From: Saprospiraceae bacterium
GTDB taxonomy: Bacteria; Bacteroidota; Bacteroidia; Chitinophagales; Saprospiraceae
DNA length: 64,000 nucleotides
Assembly: GCA_020629715.1 (NCBI GenBank)
Contig: JAHDCU010000007.1
Span: 203,740 to 267,739 of the forward strand
Direction of reading: 5' to 3'
The stretch's first letter is position 1. Each line of letters begins with the position of its first letter. The position numbers and the translations under genes were made by a program. Under the pieces are notes generated by a model. That model was not told the origin of the DNA. It was given only the letters and a program-made list of their open reading frames with translations, and ran no database searches. Positions 1-8,127 of this stretch are shown one piece after another.

Positions 1-1
1 T

Positions 2-499
2 ATCAAAAACCTATATGCCGCTGGAGAATGTACCTGCTCAGGACTACATGGTGCCAATAGGCTGGCGTCCAACTCTCTTCTGGAAGGACTCGTATATGGC
101 TATCGAGTGGCCGTAGATATTATAGATCAGATAGACCAAATAGAAGTTCCTGCCGGAATACCTGAATGGGACAAGCAAGGCACCGAAGAGCCCAAGGAGC
201 TTGTACTGATGTCGCAGAGCCTAAAGGAACTAAAGGAAATTATGAGTTATTATGTGGGTATAGTACGTACAGATGAGCGTCTTAGTCGTGCCTCCGAACG
301 ATTATGGCTGCTCTATCTTGAAACTGAAAAACTATACCAAACCACTGAGATATCTACTCAGTTATGTGAATTAAGAAATCTAACCACTATTGCCTACTTG
401 ATCACTAAAGGAGCTCAGATGCGCAAAGAAAGTAGAGGCCTTCACTATAATTTAGACCATCCTGATCCCTTTGACTTTATAGAAATGACTAGATTATAG
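2..499 (+). CDS. nadB: L-aspartate oxidase, C-terminal part (cut by window start)
   Basis: The open frame runs from the first bases of the window with no start codon, so the gene begins upstream; about 165 C-terminal codons are visible. The product oxidises L-aspartate to iminoaspartate, the first step of de novo NAD synthesis, using FAD. The segment GLHGANRLASNSLLEGLVYG near its start is the conserved FAD-binding stretch of the NadB/succinate dehydrogenase flavoprotein family, and the remainder matches the helical C-terminal domain (the run around SRASERLWLLYLE). A GTG at 107 opens a shorter frame but lies inside the conserved domain, so it is not the start. It converges on the next gene, leaving 32 bases between them. 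Confidence 0.93.
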   Translation: MKNLYAAGECTCSGLHGANRLASNSLLEGLVYGYRVAVDIIDQIDQIEVPAGIPEWDKQGTEEPKELVLMSQSLKELKEIMSYYVGIVRTDERLSRASERLWLLYLETEKLYQTTEISTQLCELRNLTTIAYLITKGAQMRKESRGLHYNLDHPDPFDFIEMTRL

Positions 500-531
500 C
501 ACTACTAACAAAGTCGATCCAGTAAGTAATC

Positions 532-1050
532 TTACTCTTCAATCATATCTGCCGCAGAAGGACCTGGTATCTGTAGGTCATCATTAAAGTTAGGGAAAAA
601 GATTTTGATACTTTTTTGATTATACGCTTCAAGGTTTACATAAGTCCAGCTGGATCCTTGGTCGCTAGAAACCGCTAGTAGATAAGCCTTGGTCTTAAAT
701 TTAGCCTCTCCTATTTTTACTATCTGATCTTGGGTTACTAACGTATGTATTTCCTCTCCGGCTTCATAATAATCTCCTACTGATTTTGTAGTAGTCTGTA
801 TGACTTCATAACCCTGCTCCTTTTTGGTCTCTTTGGTCTCCTTCATAATAGAAAGGATACTTTCTGTACCACCAGCCATAGATATGATGTTTGGGTTTAC
901 ATATCCTACCGCCTTCTCAAACTGATTTTTTTCAATAGCGGCAGTATAGCTTTTTGCACCTTTCAAGACAGCCGCATCATAATTTTGAGCAAAGGATAAA
1001 AGACTAAAACTTGCGAATATAAAGCTTAAGATATATTTCATGATTTTCAC
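532..1050 (-). CDS. secreted protein of unknown function
   Basis: A 172-residue protein with a clear signal peptide (hydrophobic residues about 5-20, ending SFAQ at 19-22), so probably periplasmic or surface-exposed. No catalytic motif was recognised. The body, with an early helix (KGAKSYTAAIEKNQFEKAVGYV) and later beta strands, looks like a small alpha+beta fold of the NTF2/SnoaL kind, but this is a guess from pattern only. It lies 94 bases downstream of murI on the same strand and could be a separate unit. No lipobox is present. Confidence 0.75.
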   Translation of the reverse strand: MKIMKYILSFIFASFSLLSFAQNYDAAVLKGAKSYTAAIEKNQFEKAVGYVNPNIISMAGGTESILSIMKETKETKKEQGYEVIQTTTKSVGDYYEAGEEIHTLVTQDQIVKIGEAKFKTKAYLLAVSSDQGSSWTYVNLEAYNQKSIKIFFPNFNDDLQIPGPSAADMIEE

Positions 1051-1144
1051 TTTGTATTTAATATTTTGAGATTATCATACCTTAAATTAGACGGTATAAC
1101 TTAGGTAAAGTGACTTATGATTGCTTATTTAAGCAGATCTTAAC

Positions 1145-1942
1145 TTACCAAAGATTTTCTTGCTTCAAAGATACTTGGTGTCCATAAAATAATGAAGTAG
1201 TATCGGCAAATGATTTGGTATAATTGGAAACGAAAAACTGATCAGGTATTTCTTGTTTATCACTCAGTAAGTTAGTTTTAGCAAGCTGTGATTGAACCTC
1301 TTGTGCTATGATTTTTGTGGAGTCCAATACCTCAACTTGATGACTGTAGTAAGTCACTATCTTTTCACGGATAAGCGGATAATGTGTACAGGCTAGTAAC
1401 AATGCCTCTATTCCTTTCAAACTCTCCTGCCCTAGGTAATGATCAATGATATCATCGCTGATTTTTCCTGCGCTAAAGCCCTCTTCTATCATGGGTACAA
1501 GAAGAGGAGTCGCAAGACTATTGCATTTAATACTTGGATTAGCTCGTTGTATTTCACGTGCATATATATTAGACTTTATAGTAGCTCTTGTTGCTATGAT
1601 ACCTACTTTATTAGGTTTTAGTGATGCCACGGCATGTACTAATGGGTCCACGACATTTACAAATTGGACACGATCATCGAAAAAATCCTTAAGTATCTGA
1701 TAAGCTACAGAGCTGGCAGAGTGACAAGCAATGACGATCATTTTACAATCATGCTCTAGTAAAAACTTACTGATGCGAATCGAATAATATCGAATCGCAT
1801 CAGCTGATTTATCTCCATATGGAAGATGGGCGGTATCGCCAAAGTATAATATTTGTTCTTGTGGTAGTTCTTTTTTGATCGCCTTGGCTACCGTAAGTCC
1901 GCCAATACCACTATCAAAAATCCCAATGGCTTGCTTAGACAA
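1145..1942 (-). CDS. murI: glutamate racemase
   Basis: Interconverts L- and D-glutamate for peptidoglycan synthesis in the cytoplasm. The 265-residue length is normal. Visible motifs are the N-terminal FDSGIGGLTV (Asp10, Ser11), the first catalytic cysteine in ACHSASS (Cys73) and the second in ACTHYPL (Cys185 with His187). The first motif is normally ACNTAS or ACNSAS; here the Asn after the cysteine is His74, an unusual change at a substrate-contacting position. The gene lies 3 bases downstream of an skp-type gene on the same strand, an arrangement (skp-skp-murI) common in Bacteroidota. Confidence 0.94.
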   Translation of the reverse strand: MSKQAIGIFDSGIGGLTVAKAIKKELPQEQILYFGDTAHLPYGDKSADAIRYYSIRISKFLLEHDCKMIVIACHSASSVAYQILKDFFDDRVQFVNVVDPLVHAVASLKPNKVGIIATRATIKSNIYAREIQRANPSIKCNSLATPLLVPMIEEGFSAGKISDDIIDHYLGQESLKGIEALLLACTHYPLIREKIVTYYSHQVEVLDSTKIIAQEVQSQLAKTNLLSDKQEIPDQFFVSNYTKSFADTTSLFYGHQVSLKQENLW

Positions 1943-1945
1943 GGA

Positions 1946-2455
1946 TTACATTCCTAGTTTAGCACGTACTAACGAGCTCACATCTGTAGAGTCGTCAGCA
2001 TACAATATAGTACCTAGGCTTGCGTCAAAGATATAAGTAAAGCCTCCTTCAGCTGCCACATCATCTATTGCCTTTTGGATTTTGTCTCTAAGTGGTTTCA
2101 AAAGTTGCTCACTCTTTGTGATGATTTGCTGCTGACTAGTCTGCTCAAATTGTCCAATCTTAGCTTCTTCTTCTTTTAGCTTAGAAGCTTCTACCTCAAG
2201 TTGTTTTGGTGCTATTTCACCATTCGCTTGCTTACGCTCTAGATCTTGGTATTTCTTTTGTAGAGCAACGATCATCTCTTGACCTTTTTTCTGAAGTTGA
2301 GCCTTATAGGTCTCTAAATTTGAGTTAGCCTCTTTCACCTCAGGGATCTCTTGAATCAGCGCCTGAGTATTGATAAATCCAAATTTCTGCGCATTAGATA
2401 CTCCTACCGTGAGTAGAATCAATGCAAGAATCTGAGTAAATTGTTTGATTTTCAT
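1946..2455 (-). CDS. OmpH/Skp-family periplasmic chaperone (copy 1)
   Basis: A 169-residue Skp/OmpH-type chaperone that would hold unfolded outer-membrane proteins in the periplasm. The signal peptide spans residues 1-22 (ends VSNAQ). A long charged coiled coil (about residues 40-115, rich in K, E and Q) follows, and the C-terminal strand AAEGGFTYIFDASLGTILYA is typical of the family. It lies immediately upstream of murI (3 bases), and a second, divergent copy lies 134 bases upstream on the same strand. Skp forms a trimer; whether the two copies mix is unknown. Confidence 0.88.
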   Translation of the reverse strand: MKIKQFTQILALILLTVGVSNAQKFGFINTQALIQEIPEVKEANSNLETYKAQLQKKGQEMIVALQKKYQDLERKQANGEIAPKQLEVEASKLKEEEAKIGQFEQTSQQQIITKSEQLLKPLRDKIQKAIDDVAAEGGFTYIFDASLGTILYADDSTDVSSLVRAKLGM

Positions 2456-2578
2456 AGTCGTATATATTAAATAAAATCTTATCCATTATTACTAATTATC
2501 TGCTCCTTCTCATGAATTGTATAGTTGAGTAATCCATTGATTATGAAGCGACTGCGAAAGTAATATTATTTCTAAAAC

Positions 2579-2598
2579 CTAAGGAATACTTACCTTAG
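2579..2598 (-). terminator. small hairpin at the end of skp copy 2
   Basis: An inverted repeat, ctaagg (2579-2584) and ccttag (2593-2598), spans the stop codon of the upstream skp gene. In the minus direction it is followed by GGTTTTAG, so it could act as a weak terminator or mRNA 3' stabiliser. The stem is short and the T-run is only four bases. Confidence 0.3.
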
Positions 2599-3096
2599 TC
2601 TTTTGATAATATCAGCGGTCTTATCATACTCTTCTGATGCAAACAGAAGCCCTGTAGCACCGCTCTTGTCAAATATCAAATCATATCCACGATCAGCTGA
2701 AAAATCTTCTATTGCAGCAAATACGGCGTCTTGGATAGGACTGACAAGCTCTTCTCTTTTTCTAAAGAGATCTCCTTCTGGACCAAATCTTCTTTTCTGT
2801 AGTTCCCTTACTTCTTTCTCTTTATTGACAATCTCTTCTTCCCTTGAAGCTCTCACCTCATCAGACAACAATACTTGCTCTGCTTGATACTTATTATATA
2901 GGCTTTTGATCTGATCGTACTCCTGAGCAATATCTTGTCGCCACTCGGCAGATATCTTATCTAGATCATTCTGTGCCTTTTGATAAGATTCTTGACTTTC
3001 TAATACTGCGTTGATATCTACTACAGCGATACGCTGGGCATTTACACTAAGTGCTGTCACTGCTGCTAGGGCGAGGGTAAGTAGTATATTCTTCAT
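2590..3096 (-). CDS. OmpH/Skp-family periplasmic chaperone (copy 2)
   Basis: Second Skp/OmpH-type chaperone. The start at 3096 is preferred: it opens directly with a signal peptide (MKNILLTLALAAVTALSVNA). An in-frame start at 3174 would add 26 residues with no export logic in front of it. A candidate -7 element on the minus strand at 3145-3152 also lies between the two starts. The mature part is a coiled coil (about residues 35-115) followed by the family C-terminal segment DRGYDLIFDKSGATGLLFA. It is divergent from the ammonia-lyase gene. Confidence 0.88.
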   Translation of the reverse strand: MKNILLTLALAAVTALSVNAQRIAVVDINAVLESQESYQKAQNDLDKISAEWRQDIAQEYDQIKSLYNKYQAEQVLLSDEVRASREEEIVNKEKEVRELQKRRFGPEGDLFRKREELVSPIQDAVFAAIEDFSADRGYDLIFDKSGATGLLFASEEYDKTADIIKRLR

Positions 3097-3144
3097 TTTG
3101 ATATATTTTAGTTCACTAATGTTAGATTCCACTTTTAAAGAACT

Positions 3145-3152
3145 CAAATTTA
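3145..3152 (-). promoter_or_regulatory. candidate Bacteroidota -7 promoter element for the skp-skp-murI unit
   Basis: The minus strand reads TAAATTTG, which fits the Bacteroidota -7 consensus TAnnTTTG. It lies about 50 bases upstream of the preferred skp start at 3096. No good -33 TTG was found at the usual spacing, so this is a one-box match only. Confidence 0.35.
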
Positions 3153-3395
3153 AGATTTTCATTGTCCTTTGCATGTATGACTGAAAATACAGTCAATAAG
3201 TTTCAATCAAATAATGTGCTCATTTTATGCTTAAAAACATAAGTGATTGATTATCAATCGTTAAATATACTATTCCTGATTATTTCATACTTAACTGTTA
3301 ACGTATGTTTAACCGCATTTTAGATTTTGGTAAGTGATTTTACAATCCATATCATCACCATCACTTATCTTACCATTCTAAATTTACGTTCAGAA

Positions 3396-4874
3396 TTGAA
3401 TAAGCCAACTAACTATATCATTAGCTCAAATGAGCTAAGCTATTTGGATATCGTTGATATTACAGATAACTATGAAAGCATAAGTATATCCAATGATCTT
3501 GCCCTTCAAGTTTCAAAATGCAGATCTTACTTAGAACAAAAACTATCCTCTGCAGATCGATCTTTTTATGGAATCAATACGGGCTTTGGTTCATTATGTA
3601 ATGTAAGAATACCAAACGAAGAGTTAGGTTTACTACAAGAGCGACTAGTAATGTCTCATGCCTGCGGTACGGGAGAGGTGATATCATCAAGGCTGAGCAA
3701 AATAATTTTCCTACTTAAAATCATAAATCTGAGTCATGGATACTCAGGAGTCAGGCTAGAGTTGCTCGAGCATATGATCAAGATTTATAACCTTGATATA
3801 CTTCCTGTCATATATGAGTTCGGGTCATTAGGTGCTTCTGGCGATCTTGCTCCCCTTGCACATCTAGCTTTACTCTTGATCGGTAAAGGAGAATGTGAAT
3901 ATCATGGAAAACGATATCAAACCAAAGATTTGTTTATCGATCTCGAGGTAAATGGTATTGAACTTTCTGCCAAAGAAGGTTTAGCATTACTCAATGGTAC
4001 TCAGTTTTCATTAGCTTTTGCGATCAATGCTTGTGATCAAGGAGTGAAACTACTGTATACAGCACAGCGTACTGCAGCCTTATCTTGCATGGCATATCAA
4101 TGCAAAACGGAGCCTTTTCTACACCACATTCACCGAATCAGAAATCAAAAAGCTCAGATATATTGTGCTCAAGAAATACGCTCACTCTTAGAGGGGTATG
4201 AGTCTAGCTTAAATATAGTTCAAGATCCATATTCATTCAGATGTGTTCCGCAGGTACATGGTGCTACTAAAGCTGCACTGGATCATGCGATCGAGATCAT
4301 CAATAATGAAATCAATGCTACCACGGATAATCCCAATATATTTCCAGATGAAGATCTCATCCTTACAGGAGGCAACTTCCATGCTCAGCCACTAGCGCTT
4401 ATCTTGGATTATATGAGCATTGCCCTGGCAGAGATTGGAAGTATCAGTGAGAGACGTATATATAAGCTGATCAATGGTGATCGAGGTTTGCCAGATTTTC
4501 TAGCTCATGACCCGGGGCTACACTCAGGATTTATGATCGCTCAATATACCGCTGCATCTATCGTAAGTAAAAATAAAGAGCTTTGTCATCCATCATCTGT
4601 AGATAGTATCCCCAGTAGCAAAGGTCAAGAAGATCATGTGAGTATGGCTGCTAATGCTGGTACAAAAAGCTACAAGCTAGTCGAAAACCTATGGAGTATT
4701 TTGGGTATAGAAATACTGGTATCAGCGCAGGCAGTTGATTTTAGAGAAATAGATAACGAAATACCTATCATGGATCTTCATCGAAATTTTAGGCAGTATA
4801 TCAGCCATATGCTTGAAGATCGAATATTGCATCAAGATATTCGCGATTCCATTGCATTTCTGAGACGGCCATGA
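3396..4874 (+). CDS. hutH: histidine ammonia-lyase family protein (HAL/TAL)
   Basis: Removes ammonia from an aromatic amino acid using the MIO prosthetic group; histidine to urocanate is most likely. The MIO triad Ala-Ser-Gly is in GSLGASGDLAPLAHL. FYGINTGFGSL supplies the catalytic Tyr loop, SHACGTG the Ser-His pair typical of histidine or tyrosine lyases, and SSKGQEDHVSM the Glu typical of histidine lyases. There is no ATG. A TTG at 3396 gives 492 residues and puts the MIO serine near 148, close to the family position; a TTG at 3327 would add 23 unconserved residues. No hutU, hutI or hutG lies nearby, so a role outside histidine breakdown (for example cinnamate/coumarate for pigment) remains possible. 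The gene overlaps the next one by 4 bases. Confidence 0.85.
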   Translation: MNKPTNYIISSNELSYLDIVDITDNYESISISNDLALQVSKCRSYLEQKLSSADRSFYGINTGFGSLCNVRIPNEELGLLQERLVMSHACGTGEVISSRLSKIIFLLKIINLSHGYSGVRLELLEHMIKIYNLDILPVIYEFGSLGASGDLAPLAHLALLLIGKGECEYHGKRYQTKDLFIDLEVNGIELSAKEGLALLNGTQFSLAFAINACDQGVKLLYTAQRTAALSCMAYQCKTEPFLHHIHRIRNQKAQIYCAQEIRSLLEGYESSLNIVQDPYSFRCVPQVHGATKAALDHAIEIINNEINATTDNPNIFPDEDLILTGGNFHAQPLALILDYMSIALAEIGSISERRIYKLINGDRGLPDFLAHDPGLHSGFMIAQYTAASIVSKNKELCHPSSVDSIPSSKGQEDHVSMAANAGTKSYKLVENLWSILGIEILVSAQAVDFREIDNEIPIMDLHRNFRQYISHMLEDRILHQDIRDSIAFLRRP

Positions 4875-5977
4875 TACGATACTTCCATACGCTAATACTT
4901 ATCAGTATTACTTTATGGATACATGCGCAATCATCTTTAGATGCTCATGTAGGACTGGGTAAGGTTATTCAGCATAAAGAAGAACTACTATTTGATATTC
5001 CTCCGATATCATACAGTATAGAAATTAACTATAGTAAAAGACTAACTAATCATGAATCATGGTATGACTACTGGGGAAAACCTAATTGGGTGACGAGTGC
5101 CCAGTATATCTCCTTTGGTGACAAAGATGTACTTGGTCATGCATACGGCATTAGCACAGGGTTCGATTTCAATATACTAGACTTTAGTAAAACAAAACTT
5201 GGACTACAAGTCACCACTGGATTATCATATCTGGACAAAGTCTATGATCGCATTTTAAATCCTACCAATAATGCGATCAGCTCAAGTATCAATAATACTA
5301 CCAAATTTAGTCTAGCATTTTCATACGCTCTTGATAATACTTGGATGTTACGTAGTCATGTTCAGTTGGTACATTTTTCCAACGCTCGTACTAAGAGCCC
5401 AAATAGTGGTATCAATATGTGGAATGTAGGTATTAGCGCATCTAGAAAAATAGGAAAAACTAGATCAAATACTAAGCAAATCGATATTGCAAATCAGCTT
5501 GATAATCCACGGAGACTAAGCATCAATATTCAACAAGGAATCGGATGGACACAAGAGCGAGAAATAGGCGGAGGACCAAGCTATCATGTATTTACCACAC
5601 AGATATACGCAGGATATAATTGGAGCGCTGGACATAGTGCAATTATGGGATTATCTTATGAATATAATGAGTATATCTATGCATTCAACCTACAGATACT
5701 CAGACCGATAGATCAGGCTCATAAAAATGCAAAAGACCTATCTTTTCTAATTGGTGATCAATTAATGTTTGGAGCTTTCAGAGCTCAGCTTGCTATAGGC
5801 TATTACTTACAATATCCATCTACTCGTATAGGAGAGCCCATCTATTTTAATGTAGGATTACAATATCGACCAAAGGCTTTAAAAGCATATCATATGCAGC
5901 CTTACGTGCAGATACATATGAAATCTCACTACGCTATTGCAGAGAGCTTAAACATCAGTTTTGGGCTGTGTTTTTGA
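4871..5977 (+). CDS. PagL-like acyloxyacyl hydrolase, outer membrane
   Basis: A 368-residue exported beta-barrel protein with a signal peptide (residues 1-19). The segment VHFSNARTKSPNSGINMWNV (from about residue 167) carries the PagL signature: His168, Ser170, Asn171 and the P-N-x-G turn, followed by a strand. PagL removes the 3-O-acyl chain of lipid A in the outer membrane. The protein is about twice as long as classical PagL; the second half (from about residue 210) looks like further amphipathic strands, as in other Bacteroidota members. Its ATG overlaps the lyase stop (ATGA), so the two genes are co-translated, an odd pairing. Confidence 0.75.
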   Translation: MIRYFHTLILISITLWIHAQSSLDAHVGLGKVIQHKEELLFDIPPISYSIEINYSKRLTNHESWYDYWGKPNWVTSAQYISFGDKDVLGHAYGISTGFDFNILDFSKTKLGLQVTTGLSYLDKVYDRILNPTNNAISSSINNTTKFSLAFSYALDNTWMLRSHVQLVHFSNARTKSPNSGINMWNVGISASRKIGKTRSNTKQIDIANQLDNPRRLSINIQQGIGWTQEREIGGGPSYHVFTTQIYAGYNWSAGHSAIMGLSYEYNEYIYAFNLQILRPIDQAHKNAKDLSFLIGDQLMFGAFRAQLAIGYYLQYPSTRIGEPIYFNVGLQYRPKALKAYHMQPYVQIHMKSHYAIAESLNISFGLCF

Positions 5978-6011
5978 TGATTGCTTATCAGATATTAACT
6001 ATAAAGGGCAT

Positions 6012-6041
6012 AGAGTAATTTTTAACTGCATTAATTACTCT
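6012..6041. terminator. inverted repeat between convergent genes
   Basis: The arms agagtaatt (6012-6020) and aattactct (6033-6041) form a 9-bp stem with a 12-base loop between the converging PagL-like gene and mscS-like gene. No clear T-run follows on either strand, so terminator function is only suggested by position. The rest of 5978-6129 shows no convincing gene. Confidence 0.3.
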
Positions 6042-6129
6042 ACAAACCATGGAGACATAGAGGTCATAAAGGTTTTTCATGGAAGGCGGTACACTAGGTT
6101 ATTTGTTAAACAGCAGCAAGTCAACTACG

Positions 6130-7479
6130 CTACTCCTTTCTAATCCAAACATCTCTCTGTGGGAAAGGAATACTGATATCATGCTCCCTGAAGAGTCGAT
6201 CGACCTCAAAGCGAATATCACTTTTGATATCTTCAATCACGATATAGTTACGTGAAAAAAAGTATAAAGTAAAATCGAGACTTGAGCCGCCAAAATCATT
6301 GAACCTTATGAATGGAGCTGGATACTTCACGATATATGGGTTACCCTTCACAGCTTCTAGAAGCAGTTTTTTGACCAACGCTGTATCACTGCCGTAAGCG
6401 ACACCTACATTCATCTGAAATCTTACTTTATCATCATAGTGAGTCCAGTTGATTACATTTTCATTGACCAGCTTGCTATTAGGTACTACGATCGTCACAT
6501 TGTCTCTTGACTCTATGAGTGAAGCTCTGAGTCCAATTTTTTTCACAGATCCGACCACGCCATTTACATCCAATACATCTCCGATCTTTACCGTCCGCTC
6601 AAATAATAATACTATGCCTGATGCAAAGTCATTAAATGTCTGCTGAAGCCCAAGTCCAACCCCAACTAATAGAGCAGCAGCACCACCCCAAATCAAGGTC
6701 ATCTGAAATCCAAGACTCTCTATAGCAATGATGACTGCGATGACATAGATTACATAATTGATCAATTGATTGATGGCAAACTGGGCGCCGATATCTACTC
6801 TATTTCGCTTATAGATGTTGTACAAAAAGAACTGTGTCGTAATCCAAACCAAAAGCCGAGCAATGAGAATGATTAAGATCGCTTTGATAATATTGGTCAA
6901 CTGAAAGCTAATCACCTCACCCTTGTGATCACCGGTCTTATACTCAATATCATAAATCTGAAAATCTAGATCAAAGCTTGAAATAATCAAGATCGCAGCT
7001 ATTGTGTATACGATATACTGAAATAAAGAATTGCCTCTTTCCTTTCTATTTGCATAACCGCTATCGTGGTCAGAGGCATTTAAGATATGATCTCGACTTT
7101 CGTAGTATTTTTTAAAAAAGATATGTGCTATACCCCAATCGAGCAACCGAGCAAGCTGAATAATTATAAGTGCCTGCAAAGCTAGCTTGATCGTAATATC
7201 GATGGGCTCTCGTTCGAGAATGGTATAATCCCAGCGTATGATCAGTAAAAGTAGGAGTATCCAAAGCAGAGTAATTAAATATATCAAGATACGCTTGAGT
7301 GCTCTCTTATCCTTGACTGAGATGTCGTATTTAGTCTGTAAGCTAGGTATCCACCTTCTGAAGAGCACCCTGATGGTAAACAAACTTATAAGTATCAAGA
7401 ATGCCACTGCGATGATCTGCAAGATGCTGATCTCTAAACCTGAAAAAATGGTGAAACTTGTATTTAAAAACTCTGTCAA
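6130..7479 (-). CDS. MscS-family mechanosensitive channel
   Basis: A 449-residue inner-membrane protein with about five or six hydrophobic segments (near residues 15-40, 62-83, 95-115, 150-167, 195-215, 237-275). The pore-lining helix and beta domain of MscS follow: IWGGAAALLVGVGLGLQQTF with small-residue packing, then NDFASGIVLLFERTVKIGDVL, then VPNSKLV. The C-terminal alpha/beta domain matches the MscS cytoplasmic cage. It should release solutes on osmotic down-shock. The gene is 9 bases downstream of rsmG on the same strand. The extra N-terminal helices mark it as a larger MscS-type member, not classical MscS. Confidence 0.9.
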   Translation of the reverse strand: MTEFLNTSFTIFSGLEISILQIIAVAFLILISLFTIRVLFRRWIPSLQTKYDISVKDKRALKRILIYLITLLWILLLLLIIRWDYTILEREPIDITIKLALQALIIIQLARLLDWGIAHIFFKKYYESRDHILNASDHDSGYANRKERGNSLFQYIVYTIAAILIISSFDLDFQIYDIEYKTGDHKGEVISFQLTNIIKAILIILIARLLVWITTQFFLYNIYKRNRVDIGAQFAINQLINYVIYVIAVIIAIESLGFQMTLIWGGAAALLVGVGLGLQQTFNDFASGIVLLFERTVKIGDVLDVNGVVGSVKKIGLRASLIESRDNVTIVVPNSKLVNENVINWTHYDDKVRFQMNVGVAYGSDTALVKKLLLEAVKGNPYIVKYPAPFIRFNDFGGSSLDFTLYFFSRNYIVIEDIKSDIRFEVDRLFREHDISIPFPQRDVWIRKE

Positions 7480-7488
7480 AGCGCTGCG

Positions 7489-8127
7489 TTATCGTTGTAA
7501 GTAGATCAGATACTTCTCTTCAAAAAACTCTTCTTCAAAGTACTTGTTTAAGGCAATTTGCTCATGATAGTCTCGCTTACTTAACATTTTGAGCTCAGTC
7601 TTTAGGTTTCCGCCTTTAAGACAAATAAGGCCATTGGGTATACGTGATACATGCTCTTTTTTGAATAATGGGAAAGACCACATTTTGAGCTGTTTGATAT
7701 TGGCAACCGCACGTGATACAATAAAGTCATATTTCTCGGTCATATACTCCGCTCGCTCATGCCAGCCCGTTGCATTTTTAAGACCTATAGATTTGATCAC
7801 CTCGTTGACTACCGTGATTTTCTTCTTTGTACCATCTATCAGTGTAAAATTCACCTCCGGGAACATGATGGCTAGTGGTATACCTGGAAAACCACCACCA
7901 CAACCAAGATCCATAACATCAGTACCTGGTTTAAATTTAAAATACTTTGCTATTGCTAGACTGTGCAATACATGACGAACATAAATATTCTCAATATCCT
8001 TACGCGAAATCACATTAATCTTTTGATTCCAATCTTCATATAAAGCTTGTAAAGCGGAAAATTGCTCAAATTGTCTCTCAGTTAATTCAAAATACTTTAG
8101 TAAAATCTCCACGCTATTTCCAGCCAT
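7489..8127 (-). CDS. rsmG: 16S rRNA (guanine-527 N7) methyltransferase
   Basis: Uses S-adenosylmethionine to methylate N7 of G527 in 16S rRNA. From the chosen start (MAGNSVEILL, 212 residues), the SAM-binding loop is VMDLGCGGGFPGIPLA (about residues 71-86). RHVLHSLAIA (51-60) and VSRAVANI match conserved family positions. The start at 8127 is preferred over 8157 because homologues begin just before the helix EILLKYFELT. It overlaps the upstream glycosyltransferase gene by 14 bases, so they are translationally coupled. Confidence 0.92.
   Translation of the reverse strand: MAGNSVEILLKYFELTERQFEQFSALQALYEDWNQKINVISRKDIENIYVRHVLHSLAIAKYFKFKPGTDVMDLGCGGGFPGIPLAIMFPEVNFTLIDGTKKKITVVNEVIKSIGLKNATGWHERAEYMTEKYDFIVSRAVANIKQLKMWSFPLFKKEHVSRIPNGLICLKGGNLKTELKMLSKRDYHEQIALNKYFEEEFFEEKYLIYLQR

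Noticed and set aside
1439..1700. Two overlapping open frames on the plus strand inside murI
   Set aside because: They are antisense shadows of a well-supported gene, with no family match and low-complexity residues.
3327..3395. TTG at 3327 as start of the ammonia-lyase
   Set aside because: It adds 23 unconserved residues and shifts the MIO serine away from the family position; kept only as an alternative.
5961..6143. 60-codon open frame on the plus strand after the PagL-like gene
   Set aside because: It overlaps the ends of both flanking genes and has no recognisable domain; an inverted repeat in the same stretch explains part of it.
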